Positions 1 through 5,281 of a stretch of 6,276 bases of DNA are shown here, piece after piece; the stretch's first letter is position 1; every line of letters starts with the position of its first letter. The position numbers were made by a program, and so were the translations under genes. The stretch lies in NCBI GenBank assembly GCA_030614645.1, contig JAUWTR010000109.1, positions 1 through 6,276 of the forward strand, in the 5' to 3' direction. The notes below the pieces were generated by a model. The model had not been told where the DNA came from and searched no databases. It saw only the letters and a program-made list of their open reading frames with translations. The DNA comes from Candidatus Aminicenantota bacterium (GTDB lineage: Bacteria > Acidobacteriota > Aminicenantia > Aminicenantales > Aminicenantaceae).

Positions 1-348
1 GATTCCCTGCTTAGAAAGCACCTCAGCCAAAGTGTTTTTAATTCTCCCTTCAGGGGGAAAGGCGACTTTTACATTCAGGGATGAATTATATTCGATCATT
101 GTCACAAAATTCATCAAGTTATTTTTCTTTACAGGGAATTGAGAAAAATCTTTTTCTATAAGGCTTTCTGTCAACTGTACTTCTCTCTCCCCTCTTATGT
201 CATAGAAAATAACATAATCCCCATCAGCCATCCTGCCTAAAGGTTTGCCTTTAGAATCAACTGTAACAATCGGTTCCAAGGCTTCATCTTCCTGGCCATT
301 AGCATAAGCAGCTCTAACAGCTCTAACTACTTGTGATTTCATATTCAT
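1..348 (-). CDS. gpmI: 2,3-bisphosphoglycerate-independent phosphoglycerate mutase, partial, lacking the N-terminal region
   Basis: The enzyme interconverts 3- and 2-phosphoglycerate in cytoplasmic glycolysis and gluconeogenesis. The 116 visible codons carry the second half of the family's transferase insert: an AAYANGQEDEALEPIV stretch, then GDYVIFYDIRGER matching the usual DGDxxIFxNxRxDR phosphate-binding segment, then LMNFVTMIEY, VAFPPEG and KNTLAEVLSKQG. The frame continues through base 1 off the window. ATG at 348-346 and a second in-frame ATG at 342-340 are the likely starts; an in-frame GTG lies at 366-364, and a TGA at 375-373 closes the frame upstream. Family members normally have roughly 200 more residues before this point, including the Asp and nucleophilic Ser of the metal-binding phosphatase domain. 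Only about 160 AT-rich, stop-rich bases remain before the divergent neighbour, so that part is not here. No Shine-Dalgarno is visible. It may be a 5'-truncated remnant or a naturally short or split variant. Family assignment is firm; functionality is doubtful. Confidence 0.75.
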   Translation of the reverse strand, partial: MNMKSQVVRAVRAAYANGQEDEALEPIVTVDSKGKPLGRMADGDYVIFYDIRGEREVQLTESLIEKDFSQFPVKKNNLMNFVTMIEYNSSLNVKVAFPPEGRIKNTLAEVLSKQGI

Positions 349-497
349 TTTAGATTTATCACGCACTTCATTTCAATTTTATATATTGATACAGTTGAAT
401 ACTATAGGAAATTTAGAAAAAATAGAAACTTAAAAAAAATTACATTCATAGTGATTTGTTTTTATTCAATGCTATTTTAATAACTTTGCTTTTTTTC

Positions 498-527
498 TTG
501 GCAGTATTTCAGTTTATGAATTATAAT
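498..527 (+). promoter_or_regulatory. Sigma70-type promoter of the M23 peptidase gene, apparently leaderless
   Basis: TTGGCA at 498-503 and a perfect TATAAT at 522-527 are separated by 18 bases. The usual start, about seven bases after the -10 box, falls near 533-535, essentially on the ATG at 536. No Shine-Dalgarno precedes that ATG, which agrees with translation of a leaderless mRNA. The rest of the 349-535 gap is AT-rich and I see nothing else convincing in it. Confidence 0.7.
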
Positions 528-535
528 CTATTATC

Positions 536-1420
536 ATGAAAAACAGATTAATTTTCATTTTAATAATATTTATTCCAGTATTTCTCTTCTCCCAGAAGGA
601 AAATAAATCAGATGAACACAGCTTTATCCTTGATCTGGAATACAGGACCTTACAACCCGGAGAAATTATTAAAGTAAGGCTCCTTACTGAGCAGGATGTC
701 ATGCAGGCACAAATAATATTTGCTGGGAAAAAATATATTACTGCAAGCTGTAATAATCCTAAAGAACGCCTGGCTTTTATTGGACTTGATCTGGGAATAA
801 AACCTGGGACCTACCCTTTATCCGCTATTGTTTTTTCAGGGGATGGGAGCTATAAAAAAAAAGACATAAACCTCCAAATAAGATCTAAAGAGTTCCCAGT
901 TAAAAAACTGTGGGTAGATGAAAAATTCGTCACTCCTCCAAAATCAGCTGATGAAAGAATCCGGAGAGAATCAAACCTTCTGCGGTCAATTTATGACATC
1001 TATACACCTGATTGGATAGGCGATGGATCATTTATTATTCCTTCCGTTGGAGAGGCGGCCCCAAATTTTGGCGAAAAAAGATATTTCAACAACAAACCCC
1101 GTTCAAGCCATAGTGGAGTGGATATCTCCACTCCGTTCGGTTATCCGGTCAAATCCTCAAACTCAGGCAGGATAGTTCTGGCTTGTGACTTATATTTCGC
1201 CGGTAAGACAGTTATTATCGATCATGGTCTTGGGGTTTTTTCCTTATACTGTCATTTTTCAAAAATAATTGTAAAGCGGGGGAAGATGGTGGCAAAAGGA
1301 GATATAATCGGGGAGATAGGCTCAACCGGAAGAGTTACAGGTCCCCACCTTCACTGGGGAGTAAAGATCAGGGGTAAACGCGTCGATCCTTTTTCACTAC
1401 TTTCTTTAAATCTTGAATGA
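536..1420 (+). CDS. Exported M23 family (LytM/lysostaphin-type) zinc metallopeptidase
   Basis: Predicted endopeptidase that cuts peptide crosslinks of peptidoglycan, acting in the periplasm or at the envelope. Residues 1-20 are a Sec signal peptide (MKNR, a long Ile/Phe/Leu core, then FSQ). Residues about 28-115 look like a beta-rich Ig-like domain, followed by a charged linker to about 165 (KSADERIRRE). The C-terminal M23 domain spans about 165-290. The zinc ligands are intact: H192 and D196 in HSGVD, and H273 in GPHLHWG. The two further catalytic histidines, H240 in YCHFS and H271, are also present, so the enzyme should be active. The ATG start is fixed by the signal peptide and by the promoter directly upstream. 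The gene is monocistronic by layout: it runs convergent to the deacylase gene, with only 28 bases between the stop codons and no clear terminator. Some M23 proteins act on proteins other than peptidoglycan, so the substrate is inferred. Confidence 0.93.
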   Translation: MKNRLIFILIIFIPVFLFSQKENKSDEHSFILDLEYRTLQPGEIIKVRLLTEQDVMQAQIIFAGKKYITASCNNPKERLAFIGLDLGIKPGTYPLSAIVFSGDGSYKKKDINLQIRSKEFPVKKLWVDEKFVTPPKSADERIRRESNLLRSIYDIYTPDWIGDGSFIIPSVGEAAPNFGEKRYFNNKPRSSHSGVDISTPFGYPVKSSNSGRIVLACDLYFAGKTVIIDHGLGVFSLYCHFSKIIVKRGKMVAKGDIIGEIGSTGRVTGPHLHWGVKIRGKRVDPFSLLSLNLE

Positions 1421-1448
1421 ATAATCCAGGTTAACTTATCACAATAAT

Positions 1449-3149
1449 TCAGGGAGAACGGCGTAGTATTTTCCCTCCTAAATTCCCTGTATGTTCTCCG
1501 TTTTGGATCACAACCCCACCATTGACTATCACAGATTCAATTCCCTCCGGATATAGATGAGGGTTTTTCCAGGTTGCCTTGTCAATCACTTTGTCTTCAT
1601 CAAATATAACAATATCTGCAAAGTTATCTACTTGCAGAACCCCACGCTTAATGAACCCAAAGTTTCTGGCAGGAATAGAAGTCATCTTTTTCAGCATATC
1701 CTTAAGCGGTAATATTTTTTCCTCACGTATATATTTTCCCAACACCCTGGGAAAGGTCCCATAACTGCGAGGATGAGGTTTTCCCTTTCCTAAGAGGCCA
1801 TATGGGGCCATAGCAGAACCATCACACCCGACACCAACCATAGGATGTGCAAGAATTCTCTTTAAGTTTTTTTCTGACATCATGAATATGATCATACTTG
1901 CCCGGTCTTTTTCTTCAATTAAAAGATCACGTACAAATTCAAATTCATCTTTCCCAGTCTCTTCAGCACCCTGTTTTACAGTTTTCCCTTCAAATTTTCT
2001 ATTTTTCTCTGTAAAAACTGAGGAAATAATGACTTTGTCCCAAGACCCAAGCTTTTTTTCTCGCTTCTTGAAATGTTCCCGTAGCTTGCTTTCCAAGTTG
2101 GGATCTTTCAAACGGGCAAGAAATTCGCTGGTAGTCCCCTGCTTGGCCCAAAGAGGAAAATTAAAACTGCTCAGCCCAGTTGAGCCCGCAATATAGGAAT
2201 AACGATCACAGTATATAGATATTCCTTCATCCCGGGCTGCCTCAAGTCTGGAAATCGCTTCGTCTATTTTATCCCAGTTGCTGGCATATGCGATCTTAAA
2301 ATGGGATATTTGGACTCTGATCCCGGTCTGACTGGCAATATCGCATGTCTCATCCAGAGATTCAATTAAAAAATCCCCCTCATCCCGCATATGAGTGGCA
2401 TACATACCGCCATTATCTGCAGCTACCTTACATAACACAACTATCTCATCTGGCAAAGCATAGCTTCCCGGTGCATACTCAAGTCCACTTGAAAGCCCGA
2501 GTGCCCCGTTTTGTATGTTCTCCTCTACCAGCATTTTCATCAGTTCGAGTTCCTTACCTTTAGGAGGCCGGTCATTAAAACCCATAGCAGCTCCCCTTAT
2601 TATCCCCTGTCCTACAAAAGTTGAATAATTCAGAGCAATACCTCTTTCTTTCAATCTCGAGAAAAATCCGGTAATATCCCTCCAGTCAAGCTCAATATTA
2701 TACGCATCTTCAAGGCTCACAAAGGTCTCTTCAAATATTTCATCCGCAACGGGAAACGGCGATGAACCACAGTTTCCACTGACTACAGTAGTGATCCCCT
2801 GCCGAATATGGCTTTCTGCTTTAGGATTTACCAGTAATCCGACATCGGTATGATCATGAGCGTCAATAAAACCTGGGCTTACAACTTTATTTCTAGCATC
2901 TATAATCGATTTCCCCTTTGAATGAGGTATTTTCCCAATTTTTTTTATAGAATCACCAAAAATCCCGATGTCATCTTCAAATGCCTCATTTCCTAAACCA
3001 TCAAATACCCGGCCTCCCCTAATGACCAGGTCAAACTCCTGTTTTGTCGTACACCCTTTAAGCACTAATCCACACCCGGCTAATCCGGAAACAGCAACAA
3101 TTCTTGAGGTTTTTTTTATAAATTCTCTCCGTGCTATTTTTTTATTCAT
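1449..3149 (-). CDS. Tat-exported N-acyl-D-amino-acid deacylase (D-aminoacylase family amidohydrolase)
   Basis: Hydrolyses N-acyl-D-amino acids to a D-amino acid and a carboxylate; family members also include D-glutamate deacylases and related enzymes. Residues 2-30 form a Tat signal: RREFIKK is the twin-arginine motif, followed by a weakly hydrophobic stretch. LAGC at 23-26 is a good lipobox, so the mature protein may be a lipoprotein on C26; a weaker LKGC ends at C33. The metal-site residues of the family are all present: H98 and H100 in DAHDHTD, C127 in GNCG, H253 in THMRDE, H283 in ISHFK and the catalytic D443 in GCDGSA. Spacing from H98 to H283 matches the classical enzyme, but about 44 extra residues lie between H283 and D443, which helps explain the 566-residue length against about 480. 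HPRSYGTFPRVLGKY and the C-terminal ADIVIFDEDKV beta-sandwich segment are typical. It has a strong Shine-Dalgarno; I could not place its promoter. Exact substrate is unknown. Confidence 0.92.
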   Translation of the reverse strand: MNKKIARREFIKKTSRIVAVSGLAGCGLVLKGCTTKQEFDLVIRGGRVFDGLGNEAFEDDIGIFGDSIKKIGKIPHSKGKSIIDARNKVVSPGFIDAHDHTDVGLLVNPKAESHIRQGITTVVSGNCGSSPFPVADEIFEETFVSLEDAYNIELDWRDITGFFSRLKERGIALNYSTFVGQGIIRGAAMGFNDRPPKGKELELMKMLVEENIQNGALGLSSGLEYAPGSYALPDEIVVLCKVAADNGGMYATHMRDEGDFLIESLDETCDIASQTGIRVQISHFKIAYASNWDKIDEAISRLEAARDEGISIYCDRYSYIAGSTGLSSFNFPLWAKQGTTSEFLARLKDPNLESKLREHFKKREKKLGSWDKVIISSVFTEKNRKFEGKTVKQGAEETGKDEFEFVRDLLIEEKDRASMIIFMMSEKNLKRILAHPMVGVGCDGSAMAPYGLLGKGKPHPRSYGTFPRVLGKYIREEKILPLKDMLKKMTSIPARNFGFIKRGVLQVDNFADIVIFDEDKVIDKATWKNPHLYPEGIESVIVNGGVVIQNGEHTGNLGGKILRRSP

Positions 3150-3153
3150 TTTT

Positions 3154-3161
3154 CCTCCTCC
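3154..3161 (-). promoter_or_regulatory. Strong ribosome binding site of the D-aminoacylase gene
   Basis: On the minus strand the sequence GGAGGAGG sits four bases before the ATG at 3149-3147 (seven if the distal GGAGG is used). It settles the start codon and contrasts with the M23 and radical SAM genes, which have no Shine-Dalgarno. Confidence 0.85.
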
Positions 3162-3291
3162 AGGCTAATAAAGATATCTTACTAAATATAACCATGTCCA
3201 GGAAAATTTTCTATTACTGGAGCTTCCCCAATACCTTCACTCATTTTTATATAAGCATAAGCTTTTCAGCAATTTATAATAAATTATAATT

Positions 3292-3337
3292 AGGAAGCTA
3301 TTTTCCCAAGGAAAAGCGATAAAAAGAATCAGGTCAA
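3292..3337 (+). repeat. Repeat module ending in an 18-bp exact direct repeat (copy 1)
   Basis: Bases 3320-3337 (TAAAAAGAATCAGGTCAA) are identical to 4921-4938. Weaker similarity extends to the left: GGAAGCTATTTTCCCAAGG here resembles GAAAGCCATTTATTGCC at 4894-4910. Together they suggest the tail of the same repeat unit that follows the maturase gene. Confidence 0.65.
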
Positions 3338-3381
3338 GAGCTGACATGGATAAGGGTAAATCCCGGAGAAAGCCATCCGGA

Positions 3382-3427
3382 ACAACGCGGGCATGGTTCC
3401 TCGAGAGAATCTCTAGGAGAGCGTTGT
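3382..3427. repeat. Hairpin arm 1 inside the palindromic element
   Basis: Outer stem ACAACGC (3382-3388) pairs with GCGTTGT (3421-3427). Nested inside, TCCT and GAGA (3398-3406) pair with TCTC and AGGA (3410-3418) around one C/T mismatch and a three-base loop. Confidence 0.6.
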
Positions 3428-3430
3428 GAG

Positions 3431-3468
3431 GACAGGAAGGGATTTCCCCGCTGGGGGAAACCCCTGTC
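3431..3468. repeat. Hairpin arm 2 inside the palindromic element
   Basis: A near-complete 38-base palindrome. GACAGG pairs with CCTGTC at the base and TTTCCCC with GGGGAAA at the top around a GCTG loop, with a small asymmetric internal loop between them. There is no T-run on either strand, so a classical intrinsic terminator is unlikely. An alternative pairing uses CCCTG (3462-3466) with CAGGG (3474-3478). Confidence 0.65.
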
Positions 3469-3549
3469 TTTCGCAGGGACTTACCCGTATCCATGCCTTA
3501 CCTCTCCTGTAAATTTAAAAAATTGGGGAAACTCCTGTTCTTATTAAGG

Positions 3550-3578
3550 TTGAGATAATGTAGAATATATCCTATCCT
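3550..3578 (+). promoter_or_regulatory. Possible promoter of the radical SAM maturase gene
   Basis: TTGAGA at 3550-3555 and TATCCT at 3573-3578 are 17 bases apart, giving a start near 3585 and a leader of only about nine bases before the ATG at 3594. A competing pair, TTCTTA (3538-3543) and TAGAAT (3561-3566), also with a 17-base spacer, would give a leader of about 20 bases. No Shine-Dalgarno precedes the gene. Confidence 0.4.
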
Positions 3579-3593
3579 ATTCCCAAATAGCCA

Positions 3594-4868
3594 ATGTATA
3601 CTAAGGCAATCAAAACTGCAAAATTTCCATTCCATATTATTATTAAACCAATTGGAGCTGTTTGTAACCTTAACTGCAGTTATTGCTATTACCTTGACAA
3701 AAAAAGTCTCTACCCCGGCATAAAATCATTCAGAATGACTGAAGAAGTCCTGAAAAACTTGATACAACAATATATTGAAAGTCAGCCTGAATCTGTGAAA
3801 GAACTGCATTTCTCCTGGCAGGGAGGAGAACCTACTCTTTTAGGAATCAATTTTTTCAGACAGGCTGTTAAGTTCCAAAAGCAGTTCTGCCGGGATGGGA
3901 TGCGTATTACTAATACATTCCAGACAAACGGAACACTTCTGGATGAAAACTGGGGAAAATTTTTCCATGATGAGAATTTTCTAATTGGGATAAGTATAGA
4001 CGGTCCCGAAGATATCCATAATTTCTATAGGTGCGACCCTAAAGGTAAAGGCTCGTTCAAAGATGTCATGAGGGGCCTTAATGTGCTTATCAAAGAGAAA
4101 GTAGAATTTAACACTCTTACTGTGGTAAATAACCAGAACGAAAATCTACCTAAAAAGATATATGATTTTCTGAAAAATTCTGGAGCAATTTTTTTTCAAT
4201 TCATCCCGATAGTAGAAAGAAATTCAGATGATTCTATTTCCAACGAGTCGGTCGGGCCACAGCAATGGGGAAATTTCCTTTCAGGCATTTTTGATAAATG
4301 GATAAAATTCGATATAGGAAAGGTGTTTGTTCAGCACTTCGATGTTTTTCTTGGACTTTATATGGGAATGCCCTCCTCTTTATGTGTGCATGCAGAAACC
4401 TGTGGAAAAGCAGCCGCTCTGGAGTACAATGGAGATTTATACAGCTGTGACCATTTTGTTTTTAAAGAAAATTATTTGGGAAACATCTCTGAACTGACCC
4501 TCAATGATATGATAGATGGGCAAAAACAGATCGATTTCGGCAATAATAAAAAGGACAGGCTTCCCCGCTTTTGCCTAAAGTGTAATTACTTAAGATTATG
4601 CCACGGTGGCTGTCCTGCTCACCGATTCTCTTCTGCTCCGGGAGGGGAATCAGGCCTAAACTATCTTTGCCCCGGATTTATAAAATTCTTCAGTCATTCT
4701 CTTCCCTATTTTCAAGCTATGTCAAAATGCTTATATTCCGGGCATGCTGCTAAAGACTACCAGATTTATATGGAAACCAATTCTTCTTCCAAACAGAAAA
4801 AACCTGGACGAAATGACCCTTGTCCCTGTGGAAGCGGCAAAAAATATAAAAACTGCCACGGTCATTAA
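3594..4868 (+). CDS. Anaerobic sulfatase-maturase-type radical SAM/SPASM protein with a C-terminal SEC-C motif
   Basis: Family members oxidise a Cys or Ser in a target sulfatase to formylglycine, in the cytoplasm and without oxygen. The radical SAM motif CNLNCSYC gives C24, C28 and C31 for the SAM-binding 4Fe-4S cluster, followed by WQGGEPTL. The SPASM region holds the auxiliary-cluster cysteines C264, C270, C285, C327, C330, C336, C340 and C359, with spacing like characterised anSME enzymes. D286, directly after C285 in LYSCDHF, matches the catalytic Asp of the family, so activity looks intact. Residues 402-424 add a SEC-C zinc motif (C410, C412, C421, H422), joined by a Ser/Lys-rich linker; its role is unknown, perhaps protein or ribosome contact. 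No sulfatase gene lies in the window, so the partner must be elsewhere. The start is supported by the motif distance from the N-terminus but not by a Shine-Dalgarno. Other SPASM peptide modifiers are less likely. Confidence 0.93.
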   Translation: MYTKAIKTAKFPFHIIIKPIGAVCNLNCSYCYYLDKKSLYPGIKSFRMTEEVLKNLIQQYIESQPESVKELHFSWQGGEPTLLGINFFRQAVKFQKQFCRDGMRITNTFQTNGTLLDENWGKFFHDENFLIGISIDGPEDIHNFYRCDPKGKGSFKDVMRGLNVLIKEKVEFNTLTVVNNQNENLPKKIYDFLKNSGAIFFQFIPIVERNSDDSISNESVGPQQWGNFLSGIFDKWIKFDIGKVFVQHFDVFLGLYMGMPSSLCVHAETCGKAAALEYNGDLYSCDHFVFKENYLGNISELTLNDMIDGQKQIDFGNNKKDRLPRFCLKCNYLRLCHGGCPAHRFSSAPGGESGLNYLCPGFIKFFSHSLPYFQAMSKCLYSGHAAKDYQIYMETNSSSKQKKPGRNDPCPCGSGKKYKNCHGH

Positions 4869-4870
4869 GG

Positions 4871-4938
4871 CAGGGACACAGGTAAGTCCCGGAGAAAGCC
4901 ATTTATTGCCAAAAGAGAAGTAAAAAGAATCAGGTCAA
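4871..4938 (+). repeat. Repeat unit directly after the maturase stop codon (copy 2)
   Basis: Bases 4871-4900 match the left end of the palindromic element (3345-3374) at 25 of 30 positions, and 4881-4902 match 3355-3376 at 21 of 22. The unit ends with the 18-bp exact repeat 4921-4938, identical to 3320-3337. The similarity begins one to three bases after the TAA at 4866-4868. GGGAC (4873-4877) and GTCCC (4886-4890) can form a short stem, without a T-run. Confidence 0.7.
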
Positions 4939-4948
4939 TTTGCCTGAA

Positions 4949-5072
4949 TTATTCACGAGTCGAGGTTGCCGCAGATACAAGGCGCAGTGGATGAAGCTGT
5001 GTATTTCACCGCGAATCCGTTGCAACGAAGTAGATGGGGTAAGATCGGCTCGCCCGGAGGGTAAAAAGTGCC
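4949..5072. repeat. GC-rich block with nested inverted repeats, probably a second dispersed element
   Basis: This stretch is clearly GC-richer than the AT-rich DNA on both sides and holds no convincing gene. GTTGC (4965-4969) can pair with GCAAC (5022-5026), and inside it ATACA (4975-4979) with TGTAT (5000-5004). Immediately before it, TCAGG (4930-4934) and CCTGA (4941-4945) form a small stem. The ends are not defined by any visible terminal repeats, so the borders are set by composition only. Confidence 0.4.
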
Positions 5073-5247
5073 AATGTTAAAATTAGATATTGGTTTTTTG
5101 AGTATATCATTGGCAATTATTATGAATAACCAGGATCCGCAGGCGCCGAGAAAAACGAAGAAGAATGGCGTTAAAAATCTGAACGAGCACAAGCCACACC
5201 TGAATTTCATCTTTTATGAATACATTGACCGGAGAATTTCCCTGTGA
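5068..5247 (+). CDS. Doubtful 59-codon small ORF of unknown function
   Basis: The frame opens at GTG 5068 (internal ATGs at 5074 and 5122) and ends at TGA 5245-5247. GGAGGG at 5056-5061 lies six bases before the GTG, an acceptable Shine-Dalgarno, but it belongs to the GC-rich repeat-like block. The predicted peptide has a short hydrophobic N-terminus (LDIGFLSISLAII), then a Lys/Arg/Asn-rich middle (PRKTKKNG) and an aromatic, charged tail (FIFYEYIDRR). I recognise no family. A minus-strand frame (5210-4953) overlaps it; neither is well supported. The DPP IV promoter overlaps its 3' end. It may be a gene remnant or chance. Confidence 0.2.
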   Translation: MPMLKLDIGFLSISLAIIMNNQDPQAPRKTKKNGVKNLNEHKPHLNFIFYEYIDRRISL

Positions 5248-5253
5248 TATAAG
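5225..5253 (+). promoter_or_regulatory. Extended -10 sigma70-type promoter of the DPP IV gene
   Basis: TTGACC at 5225-5230 and TATAAG at 5248-5253 have the ideal 17-base spacer, and TGA before the -10 box supplies the extended TGn element. Transcription would start near 5260, giving a leader of about 22 bases that contains the Shine-Dalgarno. The dipeptidyl peptidase gene therefore probably has its own promoter. Confidence 0.65.
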
Positions 5254-5262
5254 CATACGCTT
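5251..5262. promoter_or_regulatory. Operator-like palindrome at the DPP IV transcription start
   Basis: AAGCATACGCTT has AAGC/GCTT arms and overlaps the end of the -10 box and the expected start site. A near copy, AAGCATAAGCTT, lies at 3253-3264 upstream of the divergent deacylase; with flanking bases, 15 of 16 positions agree (5247-5262 and 3249-3264). In AT-rich DNA such a match can arise by chance, so an operator role is only a suggestion. Confidence 0.25.
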
Positions 5263-5270
5263 AAAACCAT

Positions 5271-5276
5271 AGGAGG
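5271..5276 (+). promoter_or_regulatory. Ribosome binding site of the DPP IV gene
   Basis: A perfect AGGAGG lies five bases before the ATG at 5282, fixing that start; the signal peptide begins directly there. Confidence 0.85.
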
Positions 5277-5281
5277 AATAA

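Larger units (their letters stand above)
3345..3495. repeat. 151-bp GC-rich element with terminal inverted repeats (MITE- or REP-like)
   Basis: The left end 3345-3364 and the reverse complement of the right end 3476-3495 match at 18 of 20 positions; extending to 30 bases (3345-3374 against 3495-3466) gives 25 of 30. Between the ends lie two further hairpins, so the single strand could fold into an outer stem with two arms. The element is visibly GC-richer than its flanks. A third copy of the end sequence occurs at 4871-4900. No transposase is encoded. It could be a non-autonomous mobile element, a REP-type palindromic repeat or a structured RNA; the sequence alone does not decide. No target-site duplication was found. 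Confidence 0.7.
3150..3593. other. 444-base divergent intergenic region carrying structured repeats
   Basis: It separates the start of the deacylase (minus) from the start of the maturase (plus). Bases 3162-3300 are AT-rich and presumably hold the deacylase promoter, but no hexamer pair with good spacing stood out. Bases 3292-3495 hold repeat modules and a GC-rich palindromic element, listed separately. Bases 3500-3593 hold the likely promoter of the maturase. An 85-codon minus-strand frame (3494-3237) is produced by the repeat and is not treated as a gene. Confidence 0.7.

Noticed and set aside
455..488. Bacteroidota-type promoter (TTTG, 22 bases, TAACTTTG) upstream of the M23 gene
   Set aside because: It fits the -33/-7 consensus, but the sigma70-type pair at 498-527 is closer to consensus and nearer the start, and the strong Shine-Dalgarno sites elsewhere are unusual for Bacteroidota. 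Kept only as an alternative.
1450..1499. Inverted repeat GGAGAAC/GTTCTCC near the convergent gene ends as a bidirectional terminator
   Set aside because: It lies inside the deacylase coding sequence, has a loop of over 30 bases and no T-run.
1579..3168. Plus-strand ORFs of 60-105 codons opposite the deacylase
   Set aside because: They lie antisense within a strongly supported gene, and show low-complexity translations and no ribosome binding sites.
3431..3468. Rho-independent terminator
   Set aside because: The hairpin is strong but lacks a T-run on either strand and lies upstream of both neighbouring genes rather than after one.
3237..3494. 85-codon minus-strand ORF across the palindromic element
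   Set aside because: Its start lies inside the terminal inverted repeat, half of it reads through hairpins, there is no ribosome binding site and no family resemblance.
3345..3495. Group II intron, retron or tRNA remnant
   Set aside because: No domain V-like motif, no reverse transcriptase and no tRNA cloverleaf could be recognised in the folded arms.
3320..4938. Composite transposon or CRISPR-like array around the maturase gene
   Set aside because: No transposase, integrase or RT is present, there are no regularly spaced repeats, and the flanking modules are in swapped order rather than forming simple mirrored ends.
4953..5210. 85-codon minus-strand ORF with a hydrophobic N-terminus
   Set aside because: No Shine-Dalgarno, and the C-terminal half is encoded by the GC-rich repeat-like block. 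The apparent membrane segment mirrors the basic stretch of the opposite frame.
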